Below, in pieces: positions 26,505 to 36,100 of a stretch of 59,657 nt of DNA (positions within the stretch are counted from its first letter, which is position 1; each line of letters starts with the position of its first letter). The notes below the pieces were generated by a model. It saw only the letters and a program-made list of their open reading frames with translations. It was not told the origin of the DNA and made no database searches. The stretch is from Treponema sp. GTDB taxonomy: Bacteria; Spirochaetota; Spirochaetia; Treponematales; Treponemataceae. Both the position numbers and the translations under genes were made by a program. The DNA lies in assembly GCA_016293915.1 (NCBI GenBank), contig JAEDCY010000017.1, positions 1 through 59,657 of the forward strand, in the 5' to 3' direction.

Positions 26505-26642
26505 TCACCCTGAACTTGTTACAGGGTCTCAAAAAAGAAGCTGAAACATAGGGAGCGGCACTGCGTAGCAGTGTAAAAACAGTCCAGTGGACTGTTTTTA
26601 GCGAGTCTCCGAGCAGCTATGCTGCGAAGGTTCAGCATGACA
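26505..26642. repeat. composite palindromic repeat with terminator hairpin
   Basis: Outer arms GTCACCCTGAAC (26506-26517 region) and GTTCAGCATGAC (to about 26641) are imperfect inverted repeats of family F. Inside are CACTGC/GCAGTG, a perfect 12-bp inverted repeat with a 1-nt centre (26575-26599, AAAAACAGTCCA arm) ending in TTTTT, and AGCAGC/GCTGC. The central hairpin is well placed to terminate the 635-residue gene. Confidence 0.65.
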
Positions 26643-26666
26643 ATACTTTTTAGACAGTCCCATGAC

Positions 26667-26735
26667 TTTTTTCTCACTTTTTAAACTTTTTTTCTCAAAT
26701 TTTGTCCAAAAACGAATATTGAGGCAATTATATAG
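26667..26735 (+). promoter_or_regulatory. promoter-like element of ssb, shared with gspD operon
   Basis: TTTGTCCAAAAACGAA (26701-26716), six variable bases, and GGCAATTATATAG (26723-26735). T-tracts centred near 26669, 26680, 26690 and 26701 are spaced 10-11 nt. The downstream 5-prime leader contains the hairpin CGGAT-TTTGT-ATCCG and a CCGGCCGG palindrome before the ssb ribosome site. 31 of 35 positions match the element upstream of gspD. Confidence 0.6.
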
Positions 26736-26813
26736 TTGTACGGATTTTGTATCCGAACAGTGATTGCCCGGCCGGAAATCATTTACATTTTTTTATAACA
26801 AAGAGGTTGTAAT

Positions 26814-27239
26814 ATGAACCAGTTGAATTCGTTGATTTTGGAAGGAAACCTTGTGCGTGATGCCGTGCTTTCGGAGCCTGCTCCTGGTTTCAAAAAATGT
26901 CTTTTTACCATGGGAGTAAACCGCTTTTATAAAAACAGAAAAAATGAAGATGTAAATGAGGCATCCTTTTTTGATGTTGAAGCGTATGGAAAAATGGCAG
27001 AATACTGCAGCGAGAGAGCTAAAAAAGGACGAGGCGTTCGCGTTGTAGGAAGACTCAAGCAGGATACATGGAAAGACGATGCAGGTAAAAGCTTAAGCAA
27101 AATCTATGTGGTTGCAGAACACATAGAGTACAAGCCTGTAAAGAAAACAGAGGAAGCTGCAGAAAAACAGACAGTTGAAGTAAAAACCGAAGAGACAGTA
27201 GCAGAAAAGGTTCCTGTGGAGGAGGAAGCAGTATTCTAG
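26814..27239 (+). CDS. ssb: single-stranded DNA-binding protein
   Basis: 141 residues. N-terminal OB fold: LNSLILEGNLVRDAVL, FTMGVNRFYKN, ASFFDVEAYGKMAEYCSERAKKG, VRVVGRLKQDTW, IYVVAEHIEY (residues 1-105), then a Lys/Glu/Val tail ending EEEAVF, equivalent to the acidic tip that recruits partner proteins (DDDIPF in E. coli, here less canonical). GAGG precedes the ATG. It converges with the U32 peptidase gene: the two share the palindromic CTAG so that each stop codon lies in the other gene. Confidence 0.93.
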   Translation: MNQLNSLILEGNLVRDAVLSEPAPGFKKCLFTMGVNRFYKNRKNEDVNEASFFDVEAYGKMAEYCSERAKKGRGVRVVGRLKQDTWKDDAGKSLSKIYVVAEHIEYKPVKKTEEAAEKQTVEVKTEETVAEKVPVEEEAVF

Positions 27240-29494
27240 CGGCGCTTTCCAGGTTTTCCGCCGCGCTTACCTTTTGGTGCGGCGGGAGATTTGGCGGATG
27301 CCTTACGTTCTGCGGCACGCTCATTGGCAAGACGGAACTCTTCGATCTGCTGAGGAGAATAAAAGCCGTCTTTCCAGTTGAAGCGGGAAACGCCGGGGAG
27401 AGGCTGGCCCTTCACCATCGAAGTCGTAATAGCCTTAATCTGACTGCGAGAAACCTTTGTTTTTGAAAAATCAATAAGAAGGCGCTTAAAGCCAGATGAA
27501 GTAATGAAGTCTGTTTTATCTGTAATTGAGAAAGGCTCTTCCGGCATAACAAAAGAACCGTCTGCAGTTGAGTTTACTTTGAAAATTTTTTCTTCCTTAT
27601 CTTCAAAATAAGTAAAGTCATAATCTGAAGGAAGCTTAAAACGCATACGGAAAAGTGCAGGATAAGCAAAAACAGGAACAAGCACACGGGCACGAACATT
27701 CTGCTCGTAAGTTGCTTCGAGGTTGCGGCGTGAGTTTTCGTAAGGCATTATAAAAGCACCTACATTCTGGTTTTCAAGCCAGCTTACTGCCCAGCGGTTG
27801 AAAGTATATAAATATGGACCTGCAATAATATTTACCTTAGTTCCTTTGAGCATCTGAAGATGAGCAATATTATTTGCAACAAAGTTCATATAGCCGTCTG
27901 CAATCAGTTTGTCGAGTTCTTCCTTCAACTTGTCTTCCTGAGCTGCAGAACAGAATGGATCAAGAGAAATGAAAATCTGTTTTTTAGAGAAAGGTAAAAC
28001 TGTTTTGTGATTCAAAAGATCGTAAGCAGTTTCGCTGTTGTATTCAAGAATAAGGCGGACTGGCTTAAGCCCCTGAATCGCAAATACATCCTGAACAGAA
28101 GATACCTGCGCATAAATACCTTCCGGGAAATATGTAAGCTCTTTGTTTGCAACAGGAGTAAGGTCGAGAATCGGAAGGCGTTCATCTTTTGGCTGCTTTC
28201 TGTAGCGGCCAAGGTCGTTTGGAAGAACGCGGTTATATCGTTTTGAACCTGCTTTAATCTGAAGCAGATAAACTTCATCACCAACAGAAAAACCGCCAGG
28301 AATATCAATCCAGCGCTTCTCGCCATCATCTTCTACTTCTACAGAATGAACCTTGTGGCTCACTCGTCCGGTATCATCTTTTTTATGAAGACGGATTGAG
28401 TCACCAGGATCAGGATCGTAAGAACCGCCTTTGAGCAAGGCCATCTGAATATGACGCTGCTCCTGAGGAATGTCTTCGCTCATATTTTCTGTAATTGCTG
28501 CAACCAGTTCTTTAGGAGCTGGTTTTGTAGCAGAAATCTTTCCCAGATAAATACCTGTTCCACCAGCCTGATCCGGATTTAATATTGCAGAGGCAGCATT
28601 ATTTACACCGTCTTCAAGCGATTTAAAGCCATACCAGTAAGAAGTTTTTGTGCGCGCAAAGTCAGAAGCAAGCATACGTTTACCGGCAGCAATCGCACCT
28701 TTTTTATCTTCTTTATAATGGTCAATAACATAACGGTAGGCAGAAACAACACTTCCTACATACTCCGCACTCTTCATACGTCCTTCAATCTTAAAGGAAT
28801 CTACACCTGCTTCAATTAAGTCTGGAATCTTTTCAATCAGTTCAAGATCACATGGAGAAAAATAATAGCCCTGACGAACTCCACCCGGAACCTCTGCTGT
28901 ATAAAAACGGCGGCAGGCCTGAGTACACATACCACGGTTGGCAGACTTACCACCAAGGAAGCTGGAAAAGAGGCAGAGACCACTTTCACTTACACACAAA
29001 GCTCCGTGAACAAAAACTTCAAGGTCTGCACCGGTTTCACTTTTGATTTTTTTGATTTCTTCAAGACCAAGCTCACGGGCAAGAACCATACGCTTTACAC
29101 CGCAGCCCTGCAAAAGTCGAACTGCATTGCTGCTTTCTACGTTCATCTGGGTAGAAGCATGAAGCTCAAGATTCGGAAAGAATTCCTGAGCCATTCGCAT
29201 AATGGCATAGTCCTGCACAATAAGACCATCCGGCCCTATTTCATTCAGATAAGAGAGAAAACGATAAAGTCGCTCAGTTTCACGTTCTTCGCAGACAGTA
29301 TTTACAGTTACATATACCTTCTTCTGCTTTTTATGAAGGCTTTCAACGGCTGCCTCAAACTGATTCCATGCAAAGTTACTTGTTCGCATTCGCGCATTAA
29401 AACTACGCAAACCAAGATAAACAGCGTCCGCGCCTTCACCAATAGCGGCGTCGAGCGATTCAATATTTCCCGCAGGAGCTAATAATTCTACCAT
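27236..29494 (-). CDS. U32-family peptidase (RlhA/YhbU-like)
   Basis: 752 residues. Begins VELLAPAGNIESLDAAIGEGADAVYLG, then the U32 signature region EVFVHGALCVSESG...RGMCTQACRRFY with Cys residues expected for an iron-sulphur cluster, and DSFKIEGRMKSAEYVGSVVSAYR. Members act with prephenate or other cofactors in tRNA/23S rRNA hydroxylation rather than as proteases. The C-terminal DUF3656-like part ends with a very basic, Lys/Gly/Ala/Pro-rich tail. I use the ATG at 29494 where homology begins, although its ribosome site is weak. Confidence 0.88.
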   Translation of the reverse strand: MVELLAPAGNIESLDAAIGEGADAVYLGLRSFNARMRTSNFAWNQFEAAVESLHKKQKKVYVTVNTVCEERETERLYRFLSYLNEIGPDGLIVQDYAIMRMAQEFFPNLELHASTQMNVESSNAVRLLQGCGVKRMVLARELGLEEIKKIKSETGADLEVFVHGALCVSESGLCLFSSFLGGKSANRGMCTQACRRFYTAEVPGGVRQGYYFSPCDLELIEKIPDLIEAGVDSFKIEGRMKSAEYVGSVVSAYRYVIDHYKEDKKGAIAAGKRMLASDFARTKTSYWYGFKSLEDGVNNAASAILNPDQAGGTGIYLGKISATKPAPKELVAAITENMSEDIPQEQRHIQMALLKGGSYDPDPGDSIRLHKKDDTGRVSHKVHSVEVEDDGEKRWIDIPGGFSVGDEVYLLQIKAGSKRYNRVLPNDLGRYRKQPKDERLPILDLTPVANKELTYFPEGIYAQVSSVQDVFAIQGLKPVRLILEYNSETAYDLLNHKTVLPFSKKQIFISLDPFCSAAQEDKLKEELDKLIADGYMNFVANNIAHLQMLKGTKVNIIAGPYLYTFNRWAVSWLENQNVGAFIMPYENSRRNLEATYEQNVRARVLVPVFAYPALFRMRFKLPSDYDFTYFEDKEEKIFKVNSTADGSFVMPEEPFSITDKTDFITSSGFKRLLIDFSKTKVSRSQIKAITTSMVKGQPLPGVSRFNWKDGFYSPQQIEEFRLANERAAERKASAKSPAAPKGKRGGKPGKRR

Positions 29495-29525
29495 ACGGGA
29501 AAATGTAACATAAAAACCAGGATTA

Positions 29526-30668
29526 TTAAAGCGTTCCCACAGAAAGAAGTCCGGGAGACACAGTTTCAACTTTCCATAGCGACTTATTATTTTTTACAGG
29601 GTAAGTATATTGCTCGCCGGCCTTTACTGCATTTTGCAAAGCTTCGGCATCCAGTCTTGTAAAGGATTTTAATGGTGTTGTACTTTTATTCAAAACTGCT
29701 TCAGAGATTTCCTCTCCATCATAAATGCCAGCCGCTACCGCCTGCCCTGCAAAAATTACCGCACCCTTTTTCCATTCCAGAGTTTTTTCATCTGCATACA
29801 TAAAGGCATCCAGAATATCGCCGGAAGAATTTCTGAGCAGAATAACATCTGCACTGTCATTAAATCTTGCTTCTGTATTTTCTGACCATAAATCAAGTAT
29901 ACCATCTGCAGAATGTTCAGCTGTTGCTTCATTCAAATTTTCGCGCTCATCAATACAGCCTTCACCAGCTGTTCTCAAGTGAACAAGAAAAACCGAACCA
30001 GCCTCTACATCAACCGGGGGAAAACAGTATTTTTTTGTTTCTCCATCCATACCACTTGCAAGCTCTAGCCCGCCAAGATTGCCGCCTTTTAATACAAGGA
30101 ATTCTACATACTCGCCCCTGTTCACCTCTTTTTTTCCGGATTTTCCCGTGAACTTTATCTGAAGCTCTGTCATAATAATTTCAGGCTCGCGAGAATTATA
30201 TCCGACAAAAGGAATGCAGAAAGTAATAGTGTTTCCCGTAACATCTTCTGCGACTCCAAAAAGCTCGTAATTTTCTCCGATTTCACATTCCTGTGCAAGA
30301 GTATAAGTTACTGTCAGCCCGTCTTCAGAAAGCTCGGTTTGAGTTTCTATGCTGCCGTTTTTGCCGCCGGCAGAAAGAAGAGCAGGAGACGCCTCTACTG
30401 TATCTGAATGCTCCATAGAATCAGAAATGTTTTTTATCATTTTTGAAACTACAACAGACTTTACTTTTACCCTTTCTGAAAAATCCATTTTTAAGGTACG
30501 CCCGTCCAGAATCTCCAGATTTTCTATTACAGGAGCAGCATAATCTCCTGCTGTAATCCGGATTCCTTCTTCTGTCAACTTACAGGAAAGAGGAATAACA
30601 CAAAGCAAAACACAAGTGCAAAGTACAAAAGTCTGACTCAGCAAAATCATTATTTCTTTTCTTTTCAT
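29526..30668 (-). CDS. lipoprotein with lamin-tail-like domain
   Basis: 380 residues; lipobox IPLSC (Cys29). An N-terminal Big/SbsA-like fragment (APVIENLEILDGRTLKMDFSERV, about 44-70) is followed near residue 165 by a lamin-tail domain: IMTELQIKF, GEYVEFLVLKGGNLGGLELASG, GSVFLVHL and DSADVILLRNSSGDILDAFMY. Such domains occur on surface proteins of spirochaetes and others; role unknown. GGAGG sits 4 nt before the ATG. It ends 31 nt before the U32 gene, probably the same transcript. Confidence 0.75.
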   Translation of the reverse strand: MKRKEIMILLSQTFVLCTCVLLCVIPLSCKLTEEGIRITAGDYAAPVIENLEILDGRTLKMDFSERVKVKSVVVSKMIKNISDSMEHSDTVEASPALLSAGGKNGSIETQTELSEDGLTVTYTLAQECEIGENYELFGVAEDVTGNTITFCIPFVGYNSREPEIIMTELQIKFTGKSGKKEVNRGEYVEFLVLKGGNLGGLELASGMDGETKKYCFPPVDVEAGSVFLVHLRTAGEGCIDERENLNEATAEHSADGILDLWSENTEARFNDSADVILLRNSSGDILDAFMYADEKTLEWKKGAVIFAGQAVAAGIYDGEEISEAVLNKSTTPLKSFTRLDAEALQNAVKAGEQYTYPVKNNKSLWKVETVSPGLLSVGTL

Positions 30669-30703
30669 ATAACCTCCGTTACATTGAAAATAGTAAAAGA
30701 AAT

Positions 30704-30735
30704 AAAAAAAGCACGGCCTGATGACCGTGCTTTTT
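30704..30735 (-). terminator. rho-independent terminator
   Basis: GCACGG-N8-CCGTGC stem (30711-30730) flanked by A and T runs; on the minus strand it is followed by TTTTTTT, so it terminates the DUF2259 gene. Confidence 0.9.
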
Positions 30736-30793
30736 ATCTATATATAATATAGTCTTTAAATGAACATTTCCTACAAAATTTCAGAAAAATATT

Positions 30794-31498
30794 TTAAAAT
30801 TGTGCAGCTTCAATCATATATCTGATAGAAGTTCCTGTATCATCTTCTATCATCTTTTCAATTACAAAGATAAGATTTTTTTCAGACTTGTCACAGAAAA
30901 TGCGTTCAATCTTATAATTTGTAACACCCTTGCGGTTTATATCCGGATTACCGATTTTGCGGCTCATAAGCACCTGGCCGGCAGCATCTGTTTTTTCAAG
31001 CATGATGTAGAATGAAGAACGTGCATTTTTTCCACTTCCATTCACTGTAGGATATAGCTTGATACGGTAAACATCAGCATTATCAATATCTGCACTACGG
31101 AAATCCTTAAATACAATTTCGTCAGTTCCACTTTTATTTACATCATCAAGAATATAAAGAACATGCTCCAGATTAGACGTCTCACACTTTAAATCCTTAA
31201 AATAATAAAAGCTTTTTCCTTCAAGCGCTTCAAAAACTTCGCGGCCATTTTTACCGGCAGTTACAGCAGAAGGTTTTGTCTTAAAAACGCCGTTATCTGT
31301 ATAATCATTTGCAGCAATATCTACCTGATAAAGCTCAGCCCAGCCCTGAAATTTCTTATCAGTTTTTCCGTACTGACCGAACACATAATATTTTCCGTCT
31401 TCAGAAAACCCCTTATCAACAAAGGTTGCAACGTCTCCTGCAGACAAAGCAGAAAGACCAATAATCAAAAACAGACTGCAAACAAAAGATTTTTTCAT
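30794..31498 (-). CDS. DUF2259-type secreted protein
   Basis: 234 residues. Signal peptide ending LSAG near residue 21. The mature start (VATFVDKGFSEDGKYYVFGQYG) and GWAELYQVDIAANDY match my recollection of the DUF2259 predicted secreted proteins of spirochaetes. Later strands include VYRIKLYPTV and SSFYIMLEKTDAAGQ. No catalytic motif visible. GGAGG precedes the ATG and a strong terminator follows. Function unknown. Confidence 0.7.
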   Translation of the reverse strand: MKKSFVCSLFLIIGLSALSAGDVATFVDKGFSEDGKYYVFGQYGKTDKKFQGWAELYQVDIAANDYTDNGVFKTKPSAVTAGKNGREVFEALEGKSFYYFKDLKCETSNLEHVLYILDDVNKSGTDEIVFKDFRSADIDNADVYRIKLYPTVNGSGKNARSSFYIMLEKTDAAGQVLMSRKIGNPDINRKGVTNYKIERIFCDKSEKNLIFVIEKMIEDDTGTSIRYMIEAAQF

Positions 31499-31603
31499 TT
31501 ATAGCTTCCTCCCTATTGGCATGTTTGCGACATTATCTTATTAAATTTTCGGAATAAAAATTAAACTCTTTACTATTATTTGTCTTCACGTTATCTTTAA
31601 ATT

Positions 31604-32419
31604 ATGACAATAAGATTCAGAAACAGGGTAACTTTTATATTCTTTATTATTGCAATTACCTGCCTTTTACTTGCAGCTTTTTCTGCCGGCTATCAGTTTT
31701 TTACAAAAAGTCTTGAATTGCCGGAGGTTTACACAAAAGATATTTCAGACTTTTTTTTATTCAGTTATAACCCTGTCTGTGTTTTTGCGGGCATCTTCGC
31801 TCTGATGCTTTACGTCTGCATTACAACCAAAATAATTTATCACAGCTTTCAAAAAACTCAGGCTCCGGATATTGCATTTTTTCTTCTCTTCCTTGCAGCC
31901 TGTCTTTGTGACTCTTCGAGAATCCTTGTACCGATTTTCCGCCTTTCAAACACTTTTTCCCTTTTTCTTGTAAAGGTTGGAAACGTTAATCTTTTTGCAA
32001 GGCTTCTTGCTCCCCTCGCTTTGATGGGAAACACAGTTATGAATTCTGATGAACTTAAACAGAATACAGACCGCAACTGTATCATTCTGATTATTATTTC
32101 TCTCTTTTTTGCAGAAGTGATTCCTTTAAATACTGCTGTAATACTTCCAAACTACAGCATTTCTTACGGCTATGTTAAGGCAATCAGAGGCTTTGCAATG
32201 CTTACCTGTGTGGTAAGTGCAATTTCTTTATTTTACACAAACAGAAAAAACGAATATAAGCAGATTATGACAATTGGCTTTGTTCTTCTTTGTATTGGTT
32301 ATACACTGCTTTTCTACTGCTATAATATTGCAACTCTCGTTTCCGGAATGATTCTACTGGGGTGCGGCACCTACATCTACCTGAACGAAGTCCACAAACA
32401 CTATTTATGGATAGATTAA
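31604..32419 (+). CDS. seven-TM membrane protein, unknown function
   Basis: 271 residues with about seven hydrophobic segments: near 10-28, 55-75, 87-107, 126-142, 155-180, 190-210 and 222-258. The short cytoplasmic connections contain MNSDELKQNTDRN and TNRKNEYKQ. There is no extra domain or motif. The topology recalls the 7TM modules found on sensor histidine kinases, but there is no kinase part. No clear Shine-Dalgarno. It converges with the polyprenol-kinase-like gene. Confidence 0.7.
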   Translation: MTIRFRNRVTFIFFIIAITCLLLAAFSAGYQFFTKSLELPEVYTKDISDFFLFSYNPVCVFAGIFALMLYVCITTKIIYHSFQKTQAPDIAFFLLFLAACLCDSSRILVPIFRLSNTFSLFLVKVGNVNLFARLLAPLALMGNTVMNSDELKQNTDRNCIILIIISLFFAEVIPLNTAVILPNYSISYGYVKAIRGFAMLTCVVSAISLFYTNRKNEYKQIMTIGFVLLCIGYTLLFYCYNIATLVSGMILLGCGTYIYLNEVHKHYLWID

Positions 32420-32474
32420 GCCAAAAAAGGCTGTGCCTGAGCGACAATCGAAAACCTATTTGCACTTGTCGAAC

Positions 32475-33101
32475 TTAAATCAATAGTAAATATATCCATC
32501 CAATCGCTGGCGGAATAATAAGATTATCAAAATCAGAAAGTGGAAGAACTTCTATAAACATTGCAGCAAGACCTATGCAAAGCGCAACAAAACAGTTTCC
32601 ACAGCAGCAGAAGGTTGAAACAAAAACTGCTGCAAAACAGGTAAGACTTCCGGCTGCTGTTTTTCCGTGGGCGCCAGGAATTGTGATTTTTCCTATAAGT
32701 TTTCCCATAAGGCTTGCAAGTCCATCTCCAAAAGAGAGGGCAAAAATTCCAACACGGGCACAATCTAAAGGAAGCAGAAGAGCTGCAAGAAGAATACCGC
32801 ATACCAGAGTAACCGGTCCCAGAACAAATCGGTTTTCGTCCCGCTTACGGGCGGCAATTTCTGTAACCTTGGAAATCAAAGGTATTTCAATATTTTTTGA
32901 ACGTAAAATCTCACTTACTGTATAAACTGCAAGGGCCAGAACTAAAAGTCCTATTACCGGCCAGTAAGCAAACTTCAAAAATAAAGGAATAAAGCTCGAA
33001 CAGATATGAATGGACTTTCGGAAAAGCTCCTTAAAGATTGCGTTGAGTCGCTGGCGTTCTACTATTCCGTATATAAAATTTCTGGATCTTTGACCATTCA
33101 T
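32475..33101 (-). CDS. diacylglycerol/polyprenol kinase-like (CTP-type) membrane protein
   Basis: 208 residues, multi-TM. Starts RKSIHICSSFIPLFLKF, typical of the dolichol-kinase/SEC59-like group, followed by EILRSK...IPLISKVTEIAARKRDENRFVLGPVTL and the signature FGDGLASLMGKLIGK...GAHGKTAAGSL. Members use CTP to phosphorylate lipid alcohols at the inner membrane. It starts 21 nt after the FlcA-like gene, so the two are probably co-transcribed. Confidence 0.8.
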   Translation of the reverse strand: MNGQRSRNFIYGIVERQRLNAIFKELFRKSIHICSSFIPLFLKFAYWPVIGLLVLALAVYTVSEILRSKNIEIPLISKVTEIAARKRDENRFVLGPVTLVCGILLAALLLPLDCARVGIFALSFGDGLASLMGKLIGKITIPGAHGKTAAGSLTCFAAVFVSTFCCCGNCFVALCIGLAAMFIEVLPLSDFDNLIIPPAIGWIYLLLI

Positions 33102-33122
33102 AACTTCCGCCCGTTCCGCATT

Positions 33123-36100
33123 CTACAGACGCTCATTATCGAGCAGTGTTTTTGAAATATCGGTATAAACAGACGGTTCAAATTCTGGAATCGGATGTGT
33201 AATGTATTTTATATTCTGTTCTGCAAGATTACTGCCTTCAAGACGAACCATGGACTGCTGGTTACGAGTAAGTGCATCCCATGCACGAACAGACTGGCTC
33301 AACTGAACCATAGCCTGGGCATTAAGGGCACTGTTTCCGGTACGTTTAGCAAGCTTGTATAGAGTTACACCGTAATTATTAGAAGCATACAAATAAGTAT
33401 TGATCAAGTCGTAATCTTTTACATTTGCCTGTGGAAGAACAAGTCCGTTTTCTGCAATATTGTCGTCTAGCTCATCAATCAGCTGATTGTAATAGCCCTG
33501 TGCAGCATAATCATCACCACGCAGGTAAAGAGTATTTGCCATTGCAAGCATAAGATTTCGCTCTTTTACATTACCGTCGCCGGCTTTCATAAAGGCGCCG
33601 AGAGCCTCTGAATAATTCTTCTTCTTATACTGAATATATCCTATGCGGTAACGGATAGAAGGACTATCGTTTTCAAGTTCAACCGAATACTTGTAATTGA
33701 AGAGAGCGTCATCATAATCACCAGAAATTGTGTACTTGATGTCACCCATATCTTCATAAAGCTTACCGATTGCAGGAGTTCCTTCGAATCCGGCATTATC
33801 ACGTTCTGTTGTAAAGAGAGAAATACCTTCTGCAAACTGCTCCTGAGCCTGAAGATAATCTGTAGTGCCAATATAATGTTCACCAAGCAGGCGGTATGAA
33901 TCAATATACTTGTAAAGGTCGCGCTTTTTTATAGAAGGAACTGTATTAAACTTTTCGATTGCACGCTGCAGAGTCGATTCAATTGCCGAAGTTTCATTTG
34001 TCTTAAGGAAGTATTTTGCAAGATTATACTGAGCAATAGGATTATCAGGATTTGTTTTAACTGCGCGTAAAAGAAGTCCGCGAAGGCCTTCAATTTCAAA
34101 ACGCAGATATTCTTCTGATGGAGCAAGAGCGCCATAGTATTTGTCGAGGAGATAGCCGCTGAGCTCTGTCCAGTCATCCGAACCAAGAGACTTTTCGCGG
34201 TTTTCAAAAGTTTTCTGCATCTGAATAACTTCGCGCAGATTATCCGTTCGAATAAAGTAACGCATCATGCGCGACATATAAAGGTCTGTTGGTTTATAAA
34301 GCTGAATAAGAGTCGCATACTGTTCGCGGGCAAGCTCAAGTTTTGAAGGATCTTTTTCTGTACCCCACTCCAGGAATACATCACCAAGCTTGAGAATTCC
34401 ATCTGCATCATTTATATGATAATCGAGAACCTCGCGGCGTACGATTTCTTCTGCACGCTCGTAATTTGCAAGATCATTAAGCTCCATATCAGCATATTCA
34501 AGACCGGCCATCTTATCGTGTCTGAAGTAACGCAGAATATTCTGATACATGTTTCCTGCCCGCTGATACTGTTTATGTTCGCGGTAACCACGGGCATATT
34601 TGAAGAACCATTTTTTATTGATTCTTTTCTTAACAGCTTCTTCAAAACGCATTTCTGCCTGTGGATATTCATCTGCCTGAAGCAAAGCATACCCCTGTTT
34701 ATAGAGAGAATTTGCTTTGAGAGGTCTGTAAATACAGTAATTTGTGAATTTAACAAGTCCCCAGCCTACGATTGTAAGCAAAAGGCCAAGCAGAACGCCA
34801 GGAATAATCTTATTTCTAAGCTGATAAGACAAAGACTTTTTATATGCTTCGTACTCAGCAGCGGTTCGGTGTTCAAAATCACGCGGAATCGGGATAGAAG
34901 TATCGAGCATCTTCTCGAGCATACCTGCAACTGTACGTGCAGGAGCCTTGTTGAGAATTTTTTCTATGATTTCAAATTCAGCGTCGTCTGTAAATTCGTC
35001 CTGAACAATAAAGTCTTCAAAGGCAAGTCGAACATTGAGCGGATATTCTGAAAGATTTTTCAGGAATACCTTGTACTGTGCGTCTGAAAGAGTATTAGGT
35101 GGCAGTTCTTCTGATTCTGCTGCTTCAGAAAAATCTGGTTCATCAAGATCTTTATTCTTGCCTTTTCCCTTAGGCTTTTTAGTTTTGTCTTTGCCTGTAG
35201 CAAGTTTTGGCTTAGAAGATTTTTCTTCCTTTGCAGTTGCAACGTCTGAGAAGCCTGGAATTTCAAATTCACCTTCCATGGCAAAGTCGTCGTGAGAGCC
35301 CAATTCAAAGTCGCCCTCACCTCCTCCGCCAAGCTGTGAGTCTGTATCCTGAATACCAAAGTCCATGCCTTCCATTTCTGAAGTATCAAATACTTCTAAT
35401 AGAGCATTTTCATCACCTTCGGCAGCCTCTTCACCGCCTTCATCATCAAGACCTGAAGTATCATAATCAGGAATCTCGTCTTCTGCAGAAAAGTCTGGAG
35501 TATCTCCACCTTCTGCAGCGCCGCCTAAATCAAAGTCGCCGGCATCAAAAAGACCATCCGGGATTCCGCTGTCTTCTTCTGAACTTTCTGACGGCTCTGC
35601 AGCTTCTATTTCACCTGTAGTTTCCGCAGGAGCTTCTTCTGGAATTTCAAAATCTAAATCACCGAGTTCTTCAAGTTCTGTCGAACCACCTTCTGAAGCA
35701 GACTCTTCCGGAGCAGCTTCGTCAAATGAATCAAAAGAAGGAAGATCCATTGAAGCATCTGGAGTTTCAGAAGGTTCAGAGTTTTCGGGAGTTTCTGCCG
35801 TTTCATCAAATGATTCTGGTACTTCAGGAATATCAAAAGAATCCGGCATGTCGAATGAATCTGATGAAGGAGCTTCTTCGAGAGGAGAAGCGGCATCAAA
35901 GGATTCTGACATATCAAAAGAAGGAGATTCTTCTAAAGGAGCAGCTTCGTCGAAAGAAGGTGTTTCTTCAGTGACAGCCGGTTCATCGAAAGAAGGAATA
36001 TCATCCAGGGAAACAGGCTCATCGAAAGAAGATGCATCCTCTGCTGCGCCCGCTTCATCTGCTGGAGCTGCATCGTCAAACGACACTACATCGCCGGCAC

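Noticed and set aside
26707..26720. AACGAATA in the ssb element as a com-box-like sigma-X site
   Set aside because: The gspD copy has AACGAAAA and the known box is TACGAATA of streptococci; the resemblance is too slight to use.
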